DNA of 64,000 nucleotides from Desulfatibacillum alkenivorans DSM 16219 (GCF_900142135.1 NZ_FQZU01000007.1:1-64000), one strand, 5' to 3'. Positions 16,826 through 26,922 are shown, numbered from the stretch's first letter. Made by a program: numbers and translations. The notes: generated by a model from the letters alone, not told the origin.

Positions 16826-17704
16826 ATGGCCAAGGTGATCCTGTTGCAGCCTCGCCAGAGGCTGCTGGAAAGGGCTCGCAATTATGTGGATTCCCCGGAC
16901 CTGTTCGCTGAAAATATGCAGCGGGCGGTCCGGGAGCTCATCAAAGTCCTGCCGGTCGCCGACGGCCCCCTCCGCCATAAGATCATGATTCTCCTGGCCG
17001 GCTACGCCAAAGACCAGGCGGTCGAGCCTTTGTACGGCATTCTTAAAGACGAAGACCAGCCTCCCAGAACCAGGCATTACGCCGCGGTGCAGCTTTGCGC
17101 CGTTCTGCCCTTTGTGAAGGACGCACAACCCGTAATTGATCTGCTTGAAAAAGACCTTGTCTGCCCGGACGCGAACCTAAGGCGTTACGCCACAACCGCC
17201 ATGGGTTGGCAATGCAACACCCCGGCCTTTGTCTTGCTGACCCGGCGCTTGTATGACGACGACCTGGGCGTAAGGCTGGCTGCGGTCAACTCACTCTGCA
17301 ATTGCGGGGACGCCAGGGCTCTGCCTTTGCTTTTGGAGCGTTTGGAAGAGGCTCCTTTGGAGGAAAAACGGGCCATTTTATTCAATTTATGGAGGCTGGA
17401 AAGGCCGGAGCTCCAGCTTTCCCACATTTACAAACAATACCTTACGGACCAAGCTCCGGAATTGCGCCTGGCCGCCCTGGCCTTGCTGACTTTCTCCCAC
17501 AGGGACCAGGAGTCCCATCTGCTTATAAAACCCTGCCTTTCGGACGAGGATCACAGGGTGCGCAGGCTCGCCTTGGAACGGCTCATGGACTGCGACCTCA
17601 AAACCCTTGGCGCCTTTGAGCAGGAAATCCGCCGGCTGCTGAATGACTCCAATATGGATATCAAACGCAGCGCCTTGAACGCCTTAAAAATGTTGGAAAA
17701 TTAG
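16826..17704 (+). CDS. HEAT-repeat protein
   Basis: The 292-residue all-helical protein is made of HEAT/PBS-lyase-type repeats, for example HYAAVQLCAVLPFVKDAQPV, LRRYATTAMGWQC, VRLAAVNSLCNCGDARALPL, LRLAALALLTFSHRDQES and VRRLALERLMDC. No catalytic motif is seen, so a protein-protein interaction role is likely. AGGAGG lies 7 bases upstream of ATG 16826. It follows the DUF2892 gene closely and converges on the histidine kinase gene ending at 17759. Confidence 0.82.
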   Translation: MAKVILLQPRQRLLERARNYVDSPDLFAENMQRAVRELIKVLPVADGPLRHKIMILLAGYAKDQAVEPLYGILKDEDQPPRTRHYAAVQLCAVLPFVKDAQPVIDLLEKDLVCPDANLRRYATTAMGWQCNTPAFVLLTRRLYDDDLGVRLAAVNSLCNCGDARALPLLLERLEEAPLEEKRAILFNLWRLERPELQLSHIYKQYLTDQAPELRLAALALLTFSHRDQESHLLIKPCLSDEDHRVRRLALERLMDCDLKTLGAFEQEIRRLLNDSNMDIKRSALNALKMLEN

Positions 17705-17758
17705 CCGGGTCCGCTCCATGGATAAACAGGGCGGGCTTTGGCGAAGCAGCGAAAAGGA

Positions 17759-19750
17759 CTAGGAACGGGGCTGTTCAATGGGCAGTTGGACGATGAATTT
17801 GGCGCCTTTGCCCGGCGCGGACTCCACCCGCATGCTGCCATGATGATTGTTGACCACAATAAAATACGCCACGAACAAGCCAAGGCCGGTTCCTTCCCCC
17901 ACGTCCTTTGTGGTGAAAAAGGGCTCAAAGATTTTCGAGCGAAGTTCCTCCGGCACTCCGGGGCCGTTGTCCTCCACTTCAATATCCACCATATCGCCGT
18001 TCCGGTGCAATCCCAGGCGAATTTCAGGATTGATGCTCTTCGAGCTTCCGTTGGTCATGGCCTGGGACGCGTTTCTCAATAAGTTTAGCATGACTTGCTG
18101 AATTTTGCCGGCCTCGCACATGACCTCAGGCAGGGAGTCCTCATAGTCGCGAATTATTTTTATGCTGCGGAAATCGTATTTCTTTTTCAGGTCATAGTCG
18201 CTGGCGGCGAGCTCCAGGGTCTTATCCGTCAGTTCTGCAAGGCTTCGGCGCTCCGGCTGGGGACGATTCATGCGGCTGAACGAAAGCATGTTATCCACAA
18301 TGGCGGAAGCGCGTTCGCCCGAATCCCTTATCAAGGATAACAACCGCATGATTTCCCTGGCTTCCAGGTAGGCGTTGACGGCTTCCATGCTTGTGTTGCA
18401 TTTTTCGGCGACAGCTTTGTTTTTGGGCAACTCCGTGGACAACCGATTGATAACCACCTGCATGTTTTGGAGAATGCCGGCCAGGGGATTGTTGATTTCA
18501 TGAGCCACGCCTGCGGCAAGCCCTCCGACTGACAGCATTTTTTCCGACTGGATGATGATTTCGTCCAAGGCCACCCGTTCCGACACGTCGTCCACCCGGA
18601 TGACGGCGCCGCTCCGCCGCCCGGATACAAGGGGAAAAAGGGTGATGTCTGCATGGATCTCCTTGCCGTTGATTTCAAGAGGCTGTTTTTCAGACTTAAA
18701 GGGCCTGCCCTCCTTGATCGTCCCTTTGGCCTTTTTCAACCAGGGGCGAAGGGCCGGTAGAAGATCCTGTAAATATTGGCCTTGGGCCTGGGCCATGTTG
18801 AGATTAATCTGCCGTTCAGCCTCCGAGTTCCAATGGGTAATCCTCCCCTCCGAGTCAATGCCCACAAGCATGGACGGCATGGAGTTGATGATGCTTTCCA
18901 GCATGTCCTGCAATTCTTTCAGCTGTGCGTTTCTTTCCCGAACTTCCTGTTCAGCCGACTGGCGCTCTTTCAGCTCCCGGTTGATTTTTCCAAAAGCCTT
19001 GGCCAGGCGGATTTTCATATCCCCAAAGGCCGCCCATAACCTGCCTACTTCGTCGTTTTTGTTGGGGGTATCCCACATTGTTTCCTGGGGGACGCCTTTG
19101 CTGAAGTCCGTTTTTTCCAGGACATTGACTTGTTTGACAAGGTCCGCAAGGGGGCGGGCGATGCGGTTGAGCGTTGTAAAAGCGTTTACCACAGTGATGA
19201 ACACCATGAATCCGCCAAAAAGCAGCAGGACGTATATGCTGCGGGCGCGCAGCTCGTCGAGTTTTTGCGAGGCCTCCGTGCTTACGCGGAAAACATGCGT
19301 CAAAATCCGCTGGGAGCAAATTTGCATCTGATCGGATAACAGTCTTTTGGAGAACTTAAAGCGTTTGCTTTCCTCCTCGCTGATGGCTTTCGGATCCATG
19401 GCTTTGAGGGCCTGAATTTCTATGTTCAGCTTGTTGTAATGGTTTTTGAGCATGTCCAGGTTGTTAAGCACCCGGGTCATGGGTTCTGAGTTTTCATGGC
19501 GCCCTATGGAGTCCATGATGTCGTCAAACTGGTAACGCCACTGCTTTTCGGAGCGTTGATCGTGCTTCATAAGGTATTCGTGGGTGAGGGCGTTTAATGT
19601 ACTGGTTTTATGCAGCAATTCATTAGCGTAATTGTAGGTTTCGATTTGCTTTTTCATGGATTGGGAAAAACTTAAGAGAAGAACGAACAACAGGCATACA
19701 AGGACTACGGAAGCCGCTGCATTATACCGCAATCTGGTGGATATTTTCAT
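17759..19750 (-). CDS. Membrane sensor histidine kinase (HAMP-PAS)
   Basis: The 663-residue kinase has TM1 at about 10-30, a helical periplasmic sensor of about 140 residues, TM2 at about 172-193, a HAMP linker, a coiled coil, a PAS domain (about 285-390), then DHp and ATPase domains. The acceptor is His417 in [12 protein letters not shown]. The N box is [10 protein letters not shown], and the later boxes are DNGPGVPE and [18 protein letters not shown]. It is transcribed after the substrate-binding protein at 19810 (about 60 bp gap), so that protein may feed the sensor a ligand. No receiver-domain gene is adjacent. The kinase core is a close paralogue of the 7503-10472 kinase. Confidence 0.93.
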   Translation of the reverse strand: MKISTRLRYNAAASVVLVCLLFVLLLSFSQSMKKQIETYNYANELLHKTSTLNALTHEYLMKHDQRSEKQWRYQFDDIMDSIGRHENSEPMTRVLNNLDMLKNHYNKLNIEIQALKAMDPKAISEEESKRFKFSKRLLSDQMQICSQRILTHVFRVSTEASQKLDELRARSIYVLLLFGGFMVFITVVNAFTTLNRIARPLADLVKQVNVLEKTDFSKGVPQETMWDTPNKNDEVGRLWAAFGDMKIRLAKAFGKINRELKERQSAEQEVRERNAQLKELQDMLESIINSMPSMLVGIDSEGRITHWNSEAERQINLNMAQAQGQYLQDLLPALRPWLKKAKGTIKEGRPFKSEKQPLEINGKEIHADITLFPLVSGRRSGAVIRVDDVSERVALDEIIIQSEKMLSVGGLAAGVAHEINNPLAGILQNMQVVINRLSTELPKNKAVAEKCNTSMEAVNAYLEAREIMRLLSLIRDSGERASAIVDNMLSFSRMNRPQPERRSLAELTDKTLELAASDYDLKKKYDFRSIKIIRDYEDSLPEVMCEAGKIQQVMLNLLRNASQAMTNGSSKSINPEIRLGLHRNGDMVDIEVEDNGPGVPEELRSKIFEPFFTTKDVGEGTGLGLFVAYFIVVNNHHGSMRVESAPGKGAKFIVQLPIEQPRS

Positions 19751-19809
19751 TCCCGGCTCCTTAGAGCAAATCCGAAACTATAGATGGTTGGCATTTTTTT
19801 TTGAGGGAG

Positions 19810-20835
19810 TCATCCTTTTTGCCTGACAATGGTCACCGCTTGGGGTTCTATTTCCTCAAGGGGGGCGCAATATACGAATCGGGTGAAATCCGGAATAAGC
19901 CTGTCATCCCTATACCGGTTCTCTACCATCCAGGCCGCCTCGTTTTCCATGGTCATTAGCAGCACCTGATCAAGGGAAAGCCTGAAGCTCGTTTCCTTCC
20001 AAAACAAGGTGAGAGGCTCCTGATCCATGTTAATCAGTTCGCCTAATTCCTTTTGCGCCTGCGCCGGCTGATCATTCATGAAACCTGTGGTCCTTTTTAA
20101 TGCGAGTACTATTTTTTTCAGGACGTTTGGACTCTTGGCGGCAAAATCCTTTGTGGAGGCCGTGCAAATGGAAATCCGATAAACGCTTGATGACGGGACT
20201 TTCACAGCGCGGCCCGGATTATCCTTTAAGGCCGTGTATGCATGGGGCTCCCAGATGGAAACAGCCTGTATCTCACCTGATTTTAAAAGGTCTGCGGCAT
20301 TTTGCGGTTTAATGGGCTGCGTGTTGACCTCTTGGGGCAGAATGCGGTTGTAAGCCAGCAAGGAATCCAGAAAAAGCTGAGAAATGGTTCCGGGTACTAA
20401 GCCGACGGTCTTGCCTTTCAGGTCGGAAGCGGTCTTTACGCCAAGATCTTGACGGGCAATTACTTTTACTCCCTCATAACTGGTCGTAAAGGTGCAAAAT
20501 ATAAAAAAATCGTCCCGATTGAAACCGTTGGCCACCACCGGGGTGGTGGCCACGACGCTCACGTCCGCCTCGCCTCGCAGCATGGCCTCAAAAGCCGTCT
20601 TTCCGCTGGAGTATTCGTCCTCCCAGGCCACGTCCAGGCCTGCTTCGGCGAAAAATCCCCTGCTCTGGGCTAACAGGACCGGAGCGGTGATAACGCCTTT
20701 GGGCACGGCAAGGCGCACTTTTTCCATGATTTCAGGCGCTTCTTGGACACTTTCCTTCGTATGAGACGCCCAATACGCCCCAAAGCCTATGGCCAACACC
20801 GCGAAAATCAATACCAATTGCCTGATGATCGACAT
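19810..20835 (-). CDS. NMT1/SsuA-like periplasmic substrate-binding protein
   Basis: The 341-residue type II binding protein is of the nitrate/sulfonate/taurine/thiamine-precursor class. A membrane anchor or signal (about 5-23) is followed by VRLAVPKGVITAPVLLAQSRGFF, DVSVVATTPVVANG and KGKTVGLVPGT. No ABC permease or ATPase gene is near. Instead it is encoded immediately upstream of a sensor kinase, a layout seen when a binding protein acts as co-sensor. I start at 20835 (MSIIRQLV) because AAGGGAA lies about 5 bases before it; an extension to 20865 lacks a ribosome site. The ligand is unknown. Confidence 0.85.
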   Translation of the reverse strand: MSIIRQLVLIFAVLAIGFGAYWASHTKESVQEAPEIMEKVRLAVPKGVITAPVLLAQSRGFFAEAGLDVAWEDEYSSGKTAFEAMLRGEADVSVVATTPVVANGFNRDDFFIFCTFTTSYEGVKVIARQDLGVKTASDLKGKTVGLVPGTISQLFLDSLLAYNRILPQEVNTQPIKPQNAADLLKSGEIQAVSIWEPHAYTALKDNPGRAVKVPSSSVYRISICTASTKDFAAKSPNVLKKIVLALKRTTGFMNDQPAQAQKELGELINMDQEPLTLFWKETSFRLSLDQVLLMTMENEAAWMVENRYRDDRLIPDFTRFVYCAPLEEIEPQAVTIVRQKG

Positions 20836-20960
20836 GGCGTTTCCCTTGCATCTAACAAAAAACATTCGTTAATGGGGTAAAAAAATATGCAAAATACAGG
20901 CCACGCTACAGAAAGACGGCGGCTTGAAAAGGAACGGCGGATCTGCGGCTGCTATGGCTT

Positions 20961-21003
20961 CCGCCCCGATTCCGCTGATAAGGTCAACGCGGAATCGGGG
21001 CGG
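20961..21003. terminator. Perfect GC-rich hairpin without U-tract
   Basis: A 15-bp perfect stem (CCGCCCCGATTCCGC and its complement) with a 13-base loop lies about 45 bp downstream of the TRAP-type binding-protein gene on the minus strand. No T-run follows on either strand. It is probably an mRNA 3'-end stabiliser or a rho-assisted stop. Confidence 0.6.
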
Positions 21004-21049
21004 CGTGTGGCCGGAAGATTATACTCAGCGTGAGGCATGGAGCGAAAGG

Positions 21050-22066
21050 CTACTTGGCGCGAAAATCCTCCAGGTGCTCCAGCAACTCTTCCAGAATTTC
21101 TCCGGTGTCCGGGGAATCCAGGCTTTCCTGCCAAATGGTGACGGCGTTTTTCCGGATCGCCGCCATTTCTTCCGGGCTTACGGGCATCTCCTTAAGGCCG
21201 TATTCCTTCATGGCTTGCAGGCTCTTTGCGTTGTCCGAACGCACCCCGGCGACAAAGCGCTTAACCACGTCGGCGCGGATTTTGTAATAGTGATCCTTAT
21301 AGGGCTCGGGCATGGTTGACCAGGTTTTCCAGTCCACGGCGATCATGGCCGGGGCGTACCGCAACTTGTACGGACTCACGTACTTGATGGAGGAGTAAAG
21401 CTGGGTTCCCAGGATCCAGGCCGCGGAAGCGGTGATGGCGTCGCCCACTCCCTGGCGCAGGGCCGGCGGCGCTTCAGGCATATTCACGGAGATGGGGCTG
21501 GCGCCCAGGCTTTTGTACAGCCTTTCCTCCACATCGCCGAACCACGACAGGATTTTGGCGTCCTTGTAATCCTGGAGTTTGCTCATGTCATATTTGGTGG
21601 AATAGATGGAGCAAATGTCCTCGTCAATCCAGGCTATGCACATGTAGCCGTTTTTCTTGGCGATTTCATCAAACTCCTCGCTCATTTCCTGCTTGATGTA
21701 ATCCACCTCGTCGTAATTGTTGAACAAAAAGGGCAGGGTGACCACTTCCATTTCCGGCACCGCGATGAGAACGCCCTGGCCGGACCAGCCTGCGCCCTGC
21801 AACTGGCCGATGCGCATTTTGGAGACGAAGTCCTCGTCGTCGCCCATGACGCCGCCCCAGTAGACCTTGACTTCCAGCGTGCCCTGGGTGGCCTCTTCCA
21901 CCGCCGGGATGACGATGTTTTTAATTTGCTTGGCCCAGCCGATTCCGTCCGGAGCGATGGTTCCGAACTTCCAGCGGTCCTTCCATTCTTCGGCGCCGGC
22001 CGGCATGGCTAACAGGACGGAAAAAAGCGCGGCCCATACAATCAGTAAAAATGCTTGTTTTTTCAC
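21050..22066 (-). CDS. TRAP transporter solute-binding protein (DctP family), orphan
   Basis: The protein of about 338 residues has a signal peptide (KKQAFLLIVWAALFSVLLAM ending in PAGA). The DctP fold follows: FGTIAPDGIGWAKQIKNIVIPAVEEATQGTLEVKV, MRIGQLQGAGWSGQG and a late CVSPEEMAAIR-like helix region. No DctQ or DctM membrane genes are present in the window, so its transport partners are elsewhere or absent. Several GTG codons cluster at the start (22075, 22069, 22066). The GAGAGG sequence just before them makes 22066 or 22069 the likeliest start. Organic acid uptake is typical for the family; the actual ligand cannot be read from sequence. Confidence 0.88.
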   Translation of the reverse strand: MKKQAFLLIVWAALFSVLLAMPAGAEEWKDRWKFGTIAPDGIGWAKQIKNIVIPAVEEATQGTLEVKVYWGGVMGDDEDFVSKMRIGQLQGAGWSGQGVLIAVPEMEVVTLPFLFNNYDEVDYIKQEMSEEFDEIAKKNGYMCIAWIDEDICSIYSTKYDMSKLQDYKDAKILSWFGDVEERLYKSLGASPISVNMPEAPPALRQGVGDAITASAAWILGTQLYSSIKYVSPYKLRYAPAMIAVDWKTWSTMPEPYKDHYYKIRADVVKRFVAGVRSDNAKSLQAMKEYGLKEMPVSPEEMAAIRKNAVTIWQESLDSPDTGEILEELLEHLEDFRAK

Positions 22067-22440
22067 CACAATCACCTCTCGTTTAGCTTGGTTCTTAGCG
22101 TTTTCCTGGCTTGCCCCCCCGTCAAGTCGTTAAAACAGGGCGATTGACTAAACAAACAGCCAGGGATTTTCCCTTGCCGCCATTTTATGTGAGGATTGAT
22201 TTTTGCGCCATGTCCGGCTTGATTTATGGTTCGGGTCTAAGGCCTGAGTCCGTCTCTTTGTTCCACCCGTTTTCGGCAAAGAGGAAAGAACTCACCCCGG
22301 GAGTATGCATCAAACGGCATGCGTGCAGGTTGGCGTAAAAAGTCGGCGTCCGCCGTCCCGCGTCCTCAATAAAATGATAAAAAGCGAATTGTTACGATTC
22401 AAGAAATGCAGGCGGGCCGGAACGGTCCGCTCAAGTTGTT
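22067..22440. other. Intergenic stretch, nothing recognised
   Basis: About 370 bp upstream of the TRAP binding-protein gene probably contain its promoter. I see no gene, repeat or structured RNA that I can support. Confidence 0.5.
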
Positions 22441-22479
22441 GCCTCCGGGCTGACTAATCAAGCCTGTCAGCCCGGAGGC
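22441..22479. terminator. Perfect 14-bp hairpin without U-tract
   Basis: A 14-bp perfect stem (GCCTCCGGGCTGAC and its complement) with an 11-base loop lies 21 bp past the end of the CoA-disulfide reductase gene on the minus strand. Neither side carries a T-run, as with the hairpin at 20961. Confidence 0.65.
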
Positions 22480-22500
22480 ATTATAACACATTATGAAAAT

Positions 22501-24174
22501 TTATGCGTCTGCGTCGGCGGCCCAGTAGGACAAAATGCCGCCGGAAACGGTTTTTGCGTTATAGCCGTGCTGCGTCAAAATGCGCTCCGCAAAATAAGCG
22601 CGCTGGCTTACGTAGCAGTATGCCCAGATTTCCTTGTCCTTGGGAAGGGAATCCAGGTTTTTTCTCAAAGAGTCCAAAGGCATGTTGATGGCGCCTTCGG
22701 CGAAGCCCGTGGCGTATTCCTCGGGATCCCGGACGTCTATGAGGATTCCGTCGAAATTTTCCAACTCGGGCCAATGGACGATTTTGGACACGCCTTTAAG
22801 CACGTTGGCCGCGATCATGCCCGCCATGTTCACCGGGTCCTTGGCCGAGCCGTACTGGGGAGCGTAGCATAATTCCGCTTCCTCCAGGTCGTAAACCGTG
22901 GCGCCCATCTGGATGGCCATGGCCACCACGTCGATGCGCTTTTCCACGCCGGCCAGTCCGACCGCCTGGGCGCCCAAAACCCTGCCGTCCTCCTTGGCGA
23001 AAATGAGCTTGAAGGACATTTGCTGAGCGCCGGGATAATAGGTGGCGTTGCTGAAAGGATGGCTATACACCTTTTCATACTCGATGACCTTGCCGTCCCT
23101 GGCCATGAGGCCCAGGCTTTTTTCCGTCTCGCCCGTGCTTGCCACGGTCATGCCCAATACGCCGCAGACCGCCGTGCCCTGCACTCCGCGGAAAGGCTTG
23201 GGCTTGTCCGGGTTCAAAATGACGTCAGCCACCAGCCTGCCCTGCCTGTTGGCCGGGCCGGCCAGGGGAATCAGGCGCTTGCCGCCCATGACGTAGCCTT
23301 CCACTTCCACGGCGTCGCCCACGGCGAATATGTTGGGGTCATTGGTATGCATGAACCCGTCCACCGCAATGCCGCCCCGGGGGCCCAGATCCAGGCCGGC
23401 TGCCTTGGCAAGCCCGGTCTCGGGCCTGACGCCGATGGCCATGATGACAATATCCGCTGCAATCTGCTCGCCCGAAGCAAGGTTCACCAAAGGCTTGTCG
23501 TCGGGACCGTTTTCAAAGCTCTGGACCGCCGAACCCAGGTATAAATCCACCCGCATGGAGTCCAGGTGCTCGTTGACCATGGTGGCCATTTCCTTGTCCA
23601 AAACCGGCATGACGTGCTCGGCCATTTCAATGACCGAAACCTGCATGCCGATGTGGTGCAGGTTTTCCGCCATTTCCAGGCCGATGAATCCGCCGCCCAC
23701 CACCACGGCGCTCTTGGCCTGGCCGTTGCCGGTCATTTCCTTGATGGCCCGGATGTCGGGAATGTTCCGCACCGTAAACACGGCAGGATGGTCGATGCCT
23801 TCCAAAGGCGGACGCAAGGGCGCGGCGCCCGGGGACAGGACCAGGTAATCGTAGGTCTCGTCGTAGGTTTCACCCGTGGTCATGCTGCGGATCGTGACGG
23901 TTTTGTTTTCCCGGTCGATCTTGGTCACTTCGCACTGAATGCGCACGTCAATGGCAAAGCGATCCCGGAACAACTCCGGGGAAGCCACCAGCAGGTCCTC
24001 CTCTTCCTTGATGACTTCGCCCACGTGATAGGGCAGGCCGCAGTTGGCGAAGGACACAAAAGGCCCCCGCTCGATCATTATGATTTCCGCTTCTTCCGAA
24101 AGCCTGCGTGAGCGCGCAGCGCAGGAAGCGCCGCCGGCGACTCCGCCGACAATAACTATTTTTGGGGTGTTCAT
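22501..24174 (-). CDS. CoA-disulfide reductase/NADH oxidase-like protein with rhodanese domain
   Basis: The 557-residue flavoprotein begins with an FAD motif (VIVGGVAGGASCAARSR). The single redox cysteine, Cys45, is in SFANCGLPYHVG, and there is an NAD motif VVVGGGFIGLEMAE. These are the hallmarks of the CoADR/NADH oxidase family. The C-terminal rhodanese domain (about 455-557) keeps its cysteine in WAYCYVSQRAY. This CoADR-Rhd fusion is known in other bacteria, where it reduces CoA disulfide or persulfide or handles sulfane sulfur, which suits a sulfate reducer. Upstream on the minus strand, AGGAGT sits before ATG 24174. It is monocistronic and ends at a strong hairpin. Confidence 0.92.
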   Translation of the reverse strand: MNTPKIVIVGGVAGGASCAARSRRLSEEAEIIMIERGPFVSFANCGLPYHVGEVIKEEEDLLVASPELFRDRFAIDVRIQCEVTKIDRENKTVTIRSMTTGETYDETYDYLVLSPGAAPLRPPLEGIDHPAVFTVRNIPDIRAIKEMTGNGQAKSAVVVGGGFIGLEMAENLHHIGMQVSVIEMAEHVMPVLDKEMATMVNEHLDSMRVDLYLGSAVQSFENGPDDKPLVNLASGEQIAADIVIMAIGVRPETGLAKAAGLDLGPRGGIAVDGFMHTNDPNIFAVGDAVEVEGYVMGGKRLIPLAGPANRQGRLVADVILNPDKPKPFRGVQGTAVCGVLGMTVASTGETEKSLGLMARDGKVIEYEKVYSHPFSNATYYPGAQQMSFKLIFAKEDGRVLGAQAVGLAGVEKRIDVVAMAIQMGATVYDLEEAELCYAPQYGSAKDPVNMAGMIAANVLKGVSKIVHWPELENFDGILIDVRDPEEYATGFAEGAINMPLDSLRKNLDSLPKDKEIWAYCYVSQRAYFAERILTQHGYNAKTVSGGILSYWAADADA

Positions 24175-24477
24175 TGTGTATTACTCCTCCTGAAATTAGC
24201 AAATACAACCCGAGGTTCGTTACCACGGTCAGCGCGGCGTATCAACACCCGGCGGCATACAAGCCGGATTTTAGTTCAGGATTTGGAAATACTTTCAGAT
24301 TAACTGTCAGGATGCTGAAAAAAGTGAGGTATGCTATGAGCAAAAGAGCGGCGTCCTTGCAAGCCCGCCCGCCAAAATGGAAAAAACGGAAAACCCGGAC
24401 AAAGCCGCCGGTCTTTTGGGCCGCGCTTGCCGTGCACAGAGGTCGGAAGACCGCACCCCCACGCGAGTGCGTCAAGC

Positions 24478-24567
24478 CGTCATCCCCGCGAACGCGGGGA
24501 CCCAGCGTCCTTGTTGATTTAAAGACCAAGGACGCTGGATTCCCGTCAACTACGCTTGGGAATGACA
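24478..24567. repeat. Dispersed palindromic repeat (GTCATCCCCGCG type)
   Basis: About 90 bp form a large imperfect palindrome: GTCATCCCCGCG..., then GACCCAGCGTCCTTG, opposed to CAAGGACGCTGGATTCCC and ...GGGAATGAC. Related copies occur at about 41901-41947 and 47385-47440. It lies in a gene-free stretch (24175-24624) between the CoADR and rsgA genes. Confidence 0.75.
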
Positions 24568-24624
24568 AACTTTATTAATCCCACGCGCGCAGCGCATTTT
24601 AAAGGTATTTGCCCCTCCATTTTC

Positions 24625-24704
24625 AAAAAGAGGGCCGCCGGAGGCGGTCTTTTACAGGCAGGCGGGCCGGGCGCCCCGTGTTTGCGGGGCCTCCGGCGCG
24701 CCTG
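24625..24704 (-). terminator. Double-hairpin terminator downstream of rsgA
   Basis: On the minus strand, a long GC-rich hairpin (24659-24704) is followed by a second one (24632-24649, ACCGCC-TCC-GGCGG core) and then CTCTTTTTG. It lies about 50 bp past the rsgA stop, in the right orientation. Confidence 0.7.
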
Positions 24705-24751
24705 ACTTTTAAGCCCAGCGCTTATATTTTTGTCAAAAGCCAAGCCGGGCC

Positions 24752-25834
24752 TTATCCTATGCGCGGCCGTTTTTTGTTTTTAAATTGCTTTTGGTAGATG
24801 GCGATTTCCTTCCATCGCTCCTTTTCCACCCGGTTGGCGGATTTTTCCTGGCGCTGGTTCAAAAATTCCAACTCCCTTTGCATCTTGAGATAATTCTGCA
24901 AGCGGGCCGGTTTGAGCACGCCGATCTCCACGGCTTCGCGAACCCGGCATCCCGGCTCGTGCTCGTGGGTGCAGTCCGCGTAATGGCATTCCTGGGCCAA
25001 AGCCTGGATGTCCGGGAAGGCCTCGTCAATGCCTCCTGCATCGTCCCACAGGGCGATTTCCCGGATGCCCGGATTGTCCAGGATCATTCCCGCGCCGGGT
25101 ATGGGAATGATGTCCCTTGTCGTGGTGGTGTGCACGCCTTTACCCACGGCTTCGCTCACCTCCTTGGCGGCGCGGATTTCCGCGCCGGACAACTGGTTGA
25201 CCAGGGTGGACTTTCCGGCGCCTGACGAGCCCAACAGGGCCGCGGTCTGGCCTGTGGGTATAAATTGCCGGAGGACTTCCACGCCTTCCCCCGTTCGCGC
25301 GGAAATCGTGAAGACAGGCACGCCGAAAGCCACGGATTCCACCTCGGCCGCGCAATCCTGGGGCGCGGGGTGGAGGTCGGCCTTGTTCAGGATCACCACC
25401 GGGCTGCATCCGCAGTTGTATATCAGCGTGAGATACCGTTCGATGCGCCGGACGTTATAGTCCCGATCCAGGCCGCAGACGATGAACACCGTGTCCAGGT
25501 TAGCGGCGATCACCTGCCCCCGCACCGCCGATTCGGCCCGGCCGTGGCGTGCGCCCGAGGCGCCGCGGGAGAGGGCGTTTTTTCTGGGCAGAACGTGGGC
25601 GATGATCGCGTCTCGCATTAAAACCCAGTCCCCGGCCGCGGGAAACAGGCTGTCCGGGCTGTCGTCATGATACAACCGGCCCGCGGCGGTCGCCAATATT
25701 TCCCGGTCGCCGTCATGCACGATAAAGGCGTTTTTTCTGACTCCAATAATCCGAGCGGGGGTCAGGTTGGGGTCGTCAAAGCTATATGCGTTATTTTCAA
25801 AAAAGCCGTTCCAGCCCAAATTATCCAAACTCAT
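24752..25834 (-). CDS. rsgA: Ribosome small-subunit-dependent GTPase A
   Basis: The 360-residue circularly permuted GTPase acts in late 30S maturation. G4 (ILNKADLHP) precedes G1 (LLGSSGAGKSTLVN) and G3 (LDNPGIREI), the RsgA order. An N-terminal OB-like domain comes first. The C-terminal zinc site is CHYADCTHEHEPGC. It starts at 25834 (MSLDNLGWN), because GGAGG lies 7-8 bases upstream; longer in-frame starts at 25849 and 25873 are less likely. It is monocistronic, ending at a double-hairpin terminator. Confidence 0.95.
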   Translation of the reverse strand: MSLDNLGWNGFFENNAYSFDDPNLTPARIIGVRKNAFIVHDGDREILATAAGRLYHDDSPDSLFPAAGDWVLMRDAIIAHVLPRKNALSRGASGARHGRAESAVRGQVIAANLDTVFIVCGLDRDYNVRRIERYLTLIYNCGCSPVVILNKADLHPAPQDCAAEVESVAFGVPVFTISARTGEGVEVLRQFIPTGQTAALLGSSGAGKSTLVNQLSGAEIRAAKEVSEAVGKGVHTTTTRDIIPIPGAGMILDNPGIREIALWDDAGGIDEAFPDIQALAQECHYADCTHEHEPGCRVREAVEIGVLKPARLQNYLKMQRELEFLNQRQEKSANRVEKERWKEIAIYQKQFKNKKRPRIG

Positions 25835-26385
25835 GACATTATCCTCCATGTCATACACAATGCGCCAACACATAATGGCGCCTTAAAAAAACTTAAAAAT
25901 CAACAGGATAAATAAAACAAGTCGGAGGATGCAGCTATAGGGCGGTATTGCGCTGTCAAGATGAGAGCAGGAGAAGTCAGCTCCTGCGCGGGATGTTTTT
26001 CCGGCCGAGGCCGGTCTTGTGCAATAATCCGCCTAAGGCTGCATGCCTGCAAGGGCGGCGGTCACAAGATCCATTTTCATGCTGTTGAACAAAAAACCTC
26101 CATAAGCGCGGAGAGCGCCATGGTTGAGTAAGATTCGGGGACAAAGGGCGTCCCTTTCGGCCGTGCAATAACAGGATGGGCGGCCGCTTGTCAAGCATGT
26201 TGGAGGGCGGCGGCCCGGAAACTATTTGCAGGCAGATGTATATGCAATATTCTCCGCTGCTTGAGTTTCTTAAAACGGTGTGTTAATGTGCGGGCTCCAT
26301 TTTGGAAATACACGGAATCTTTGTGACCGGCGTAAGAGATCCTTGGGACTGATTTTCTAATTTCCTATATAAAATCAAGGGTGTT
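25835..26385. other. Intergenic region, no gene recognised
   Basis: About 550 bp lie between divergent rsgA and the dCMP deaminase gene. A small inverted repeat (GCAGGAG-6-CTCCTGC) occurs near 25967-25986. The short frames here do not look coding. Confidence 0.5.
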
Positions 26386-26886
26386 ATGAGCGAAAAACGA
26401 CTAGACTATTTGACCTGGGATGAATATTTCATGGGCGTGGCCTGTCTGTCGGCCCAACGAAGCAAGGACCCCAACACCCAAGTGGGCGCCTGCGTGGTGA
26501 ATCGCAAAAAGAAGATCGTGGGGATCGGGTACAACGGCTTTCCCACCGGCTGCTCGGACGACGAATTGCCCTGGGCCCGGGAGGGCGGAACCCTGGACAC
26601 CAAATACGCCTACGTCTGCCATGCAGAGTTGAACGCCATCCTGAACAGCATCGTATCCGACCTGGAGGGCTGCACCTTGTACGTGGCCTTGTTTCCGTGC
26701 AATGAATGCGCAAAGATCATCATTCAGTCCGGGCTTAAGGAAATCGTCTATCTTTCGGACAAATACGCGGAAACGGACATTGTCAGGGCCTCCAAGACCA
26801 TGCTGGAAATGGCGGGGGTCAAATGGCGGAAGCTCTCCGGCTGCCGGGAGTCCGTCACCATCCGTTTGTCCGAGGATTGTGTGTGA
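26386..26886 (+). CDS. Deoxycytidylate (dCMP) deaminase
   Basis: The 166-residue zinc-dependent deaminase converts dCMP to dUMP for thymidylate synthesis. The ligands are His79 (catalytic Glu81) in CHAELNAIL and Cys105/Cys108 in [26 protein letters not shown] is the ComEB/dCMP deaminase signature near the substrate site. The length is normal. The start at ATG 26386 has AAGGG a few bases upstream. It is a single gene; repeat-rich DNA follows it. Confidence 0.94.
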   Translation: MSEKRLDYLTWDEYFMGVACLSAQRSKDPNTQVGACVVNRKKKIVGIGYNGFPTGCSDDELPWAREGGTLDTKYAYVCHAELNAILNSIVSDLEGCTLYVALFPCNECAKIIIQSGLKEIVYLSDKYAETDIVRASKTMLEMAGVKWRKLSGCRESVTIRLSEDCV

Positions 26887-26922
26887 TTCATGATTTGGAA
26901 GGTCTATTTAGAAAATGTTTAC

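Noticed and set aside
26343-26371. TTGGGA-17-TATATA as promoter of the dCMP deaminase gene
   Set aside because: The -10 box would lie only 15 bases from the ATG, leaving no room for the ribosome-binding site.
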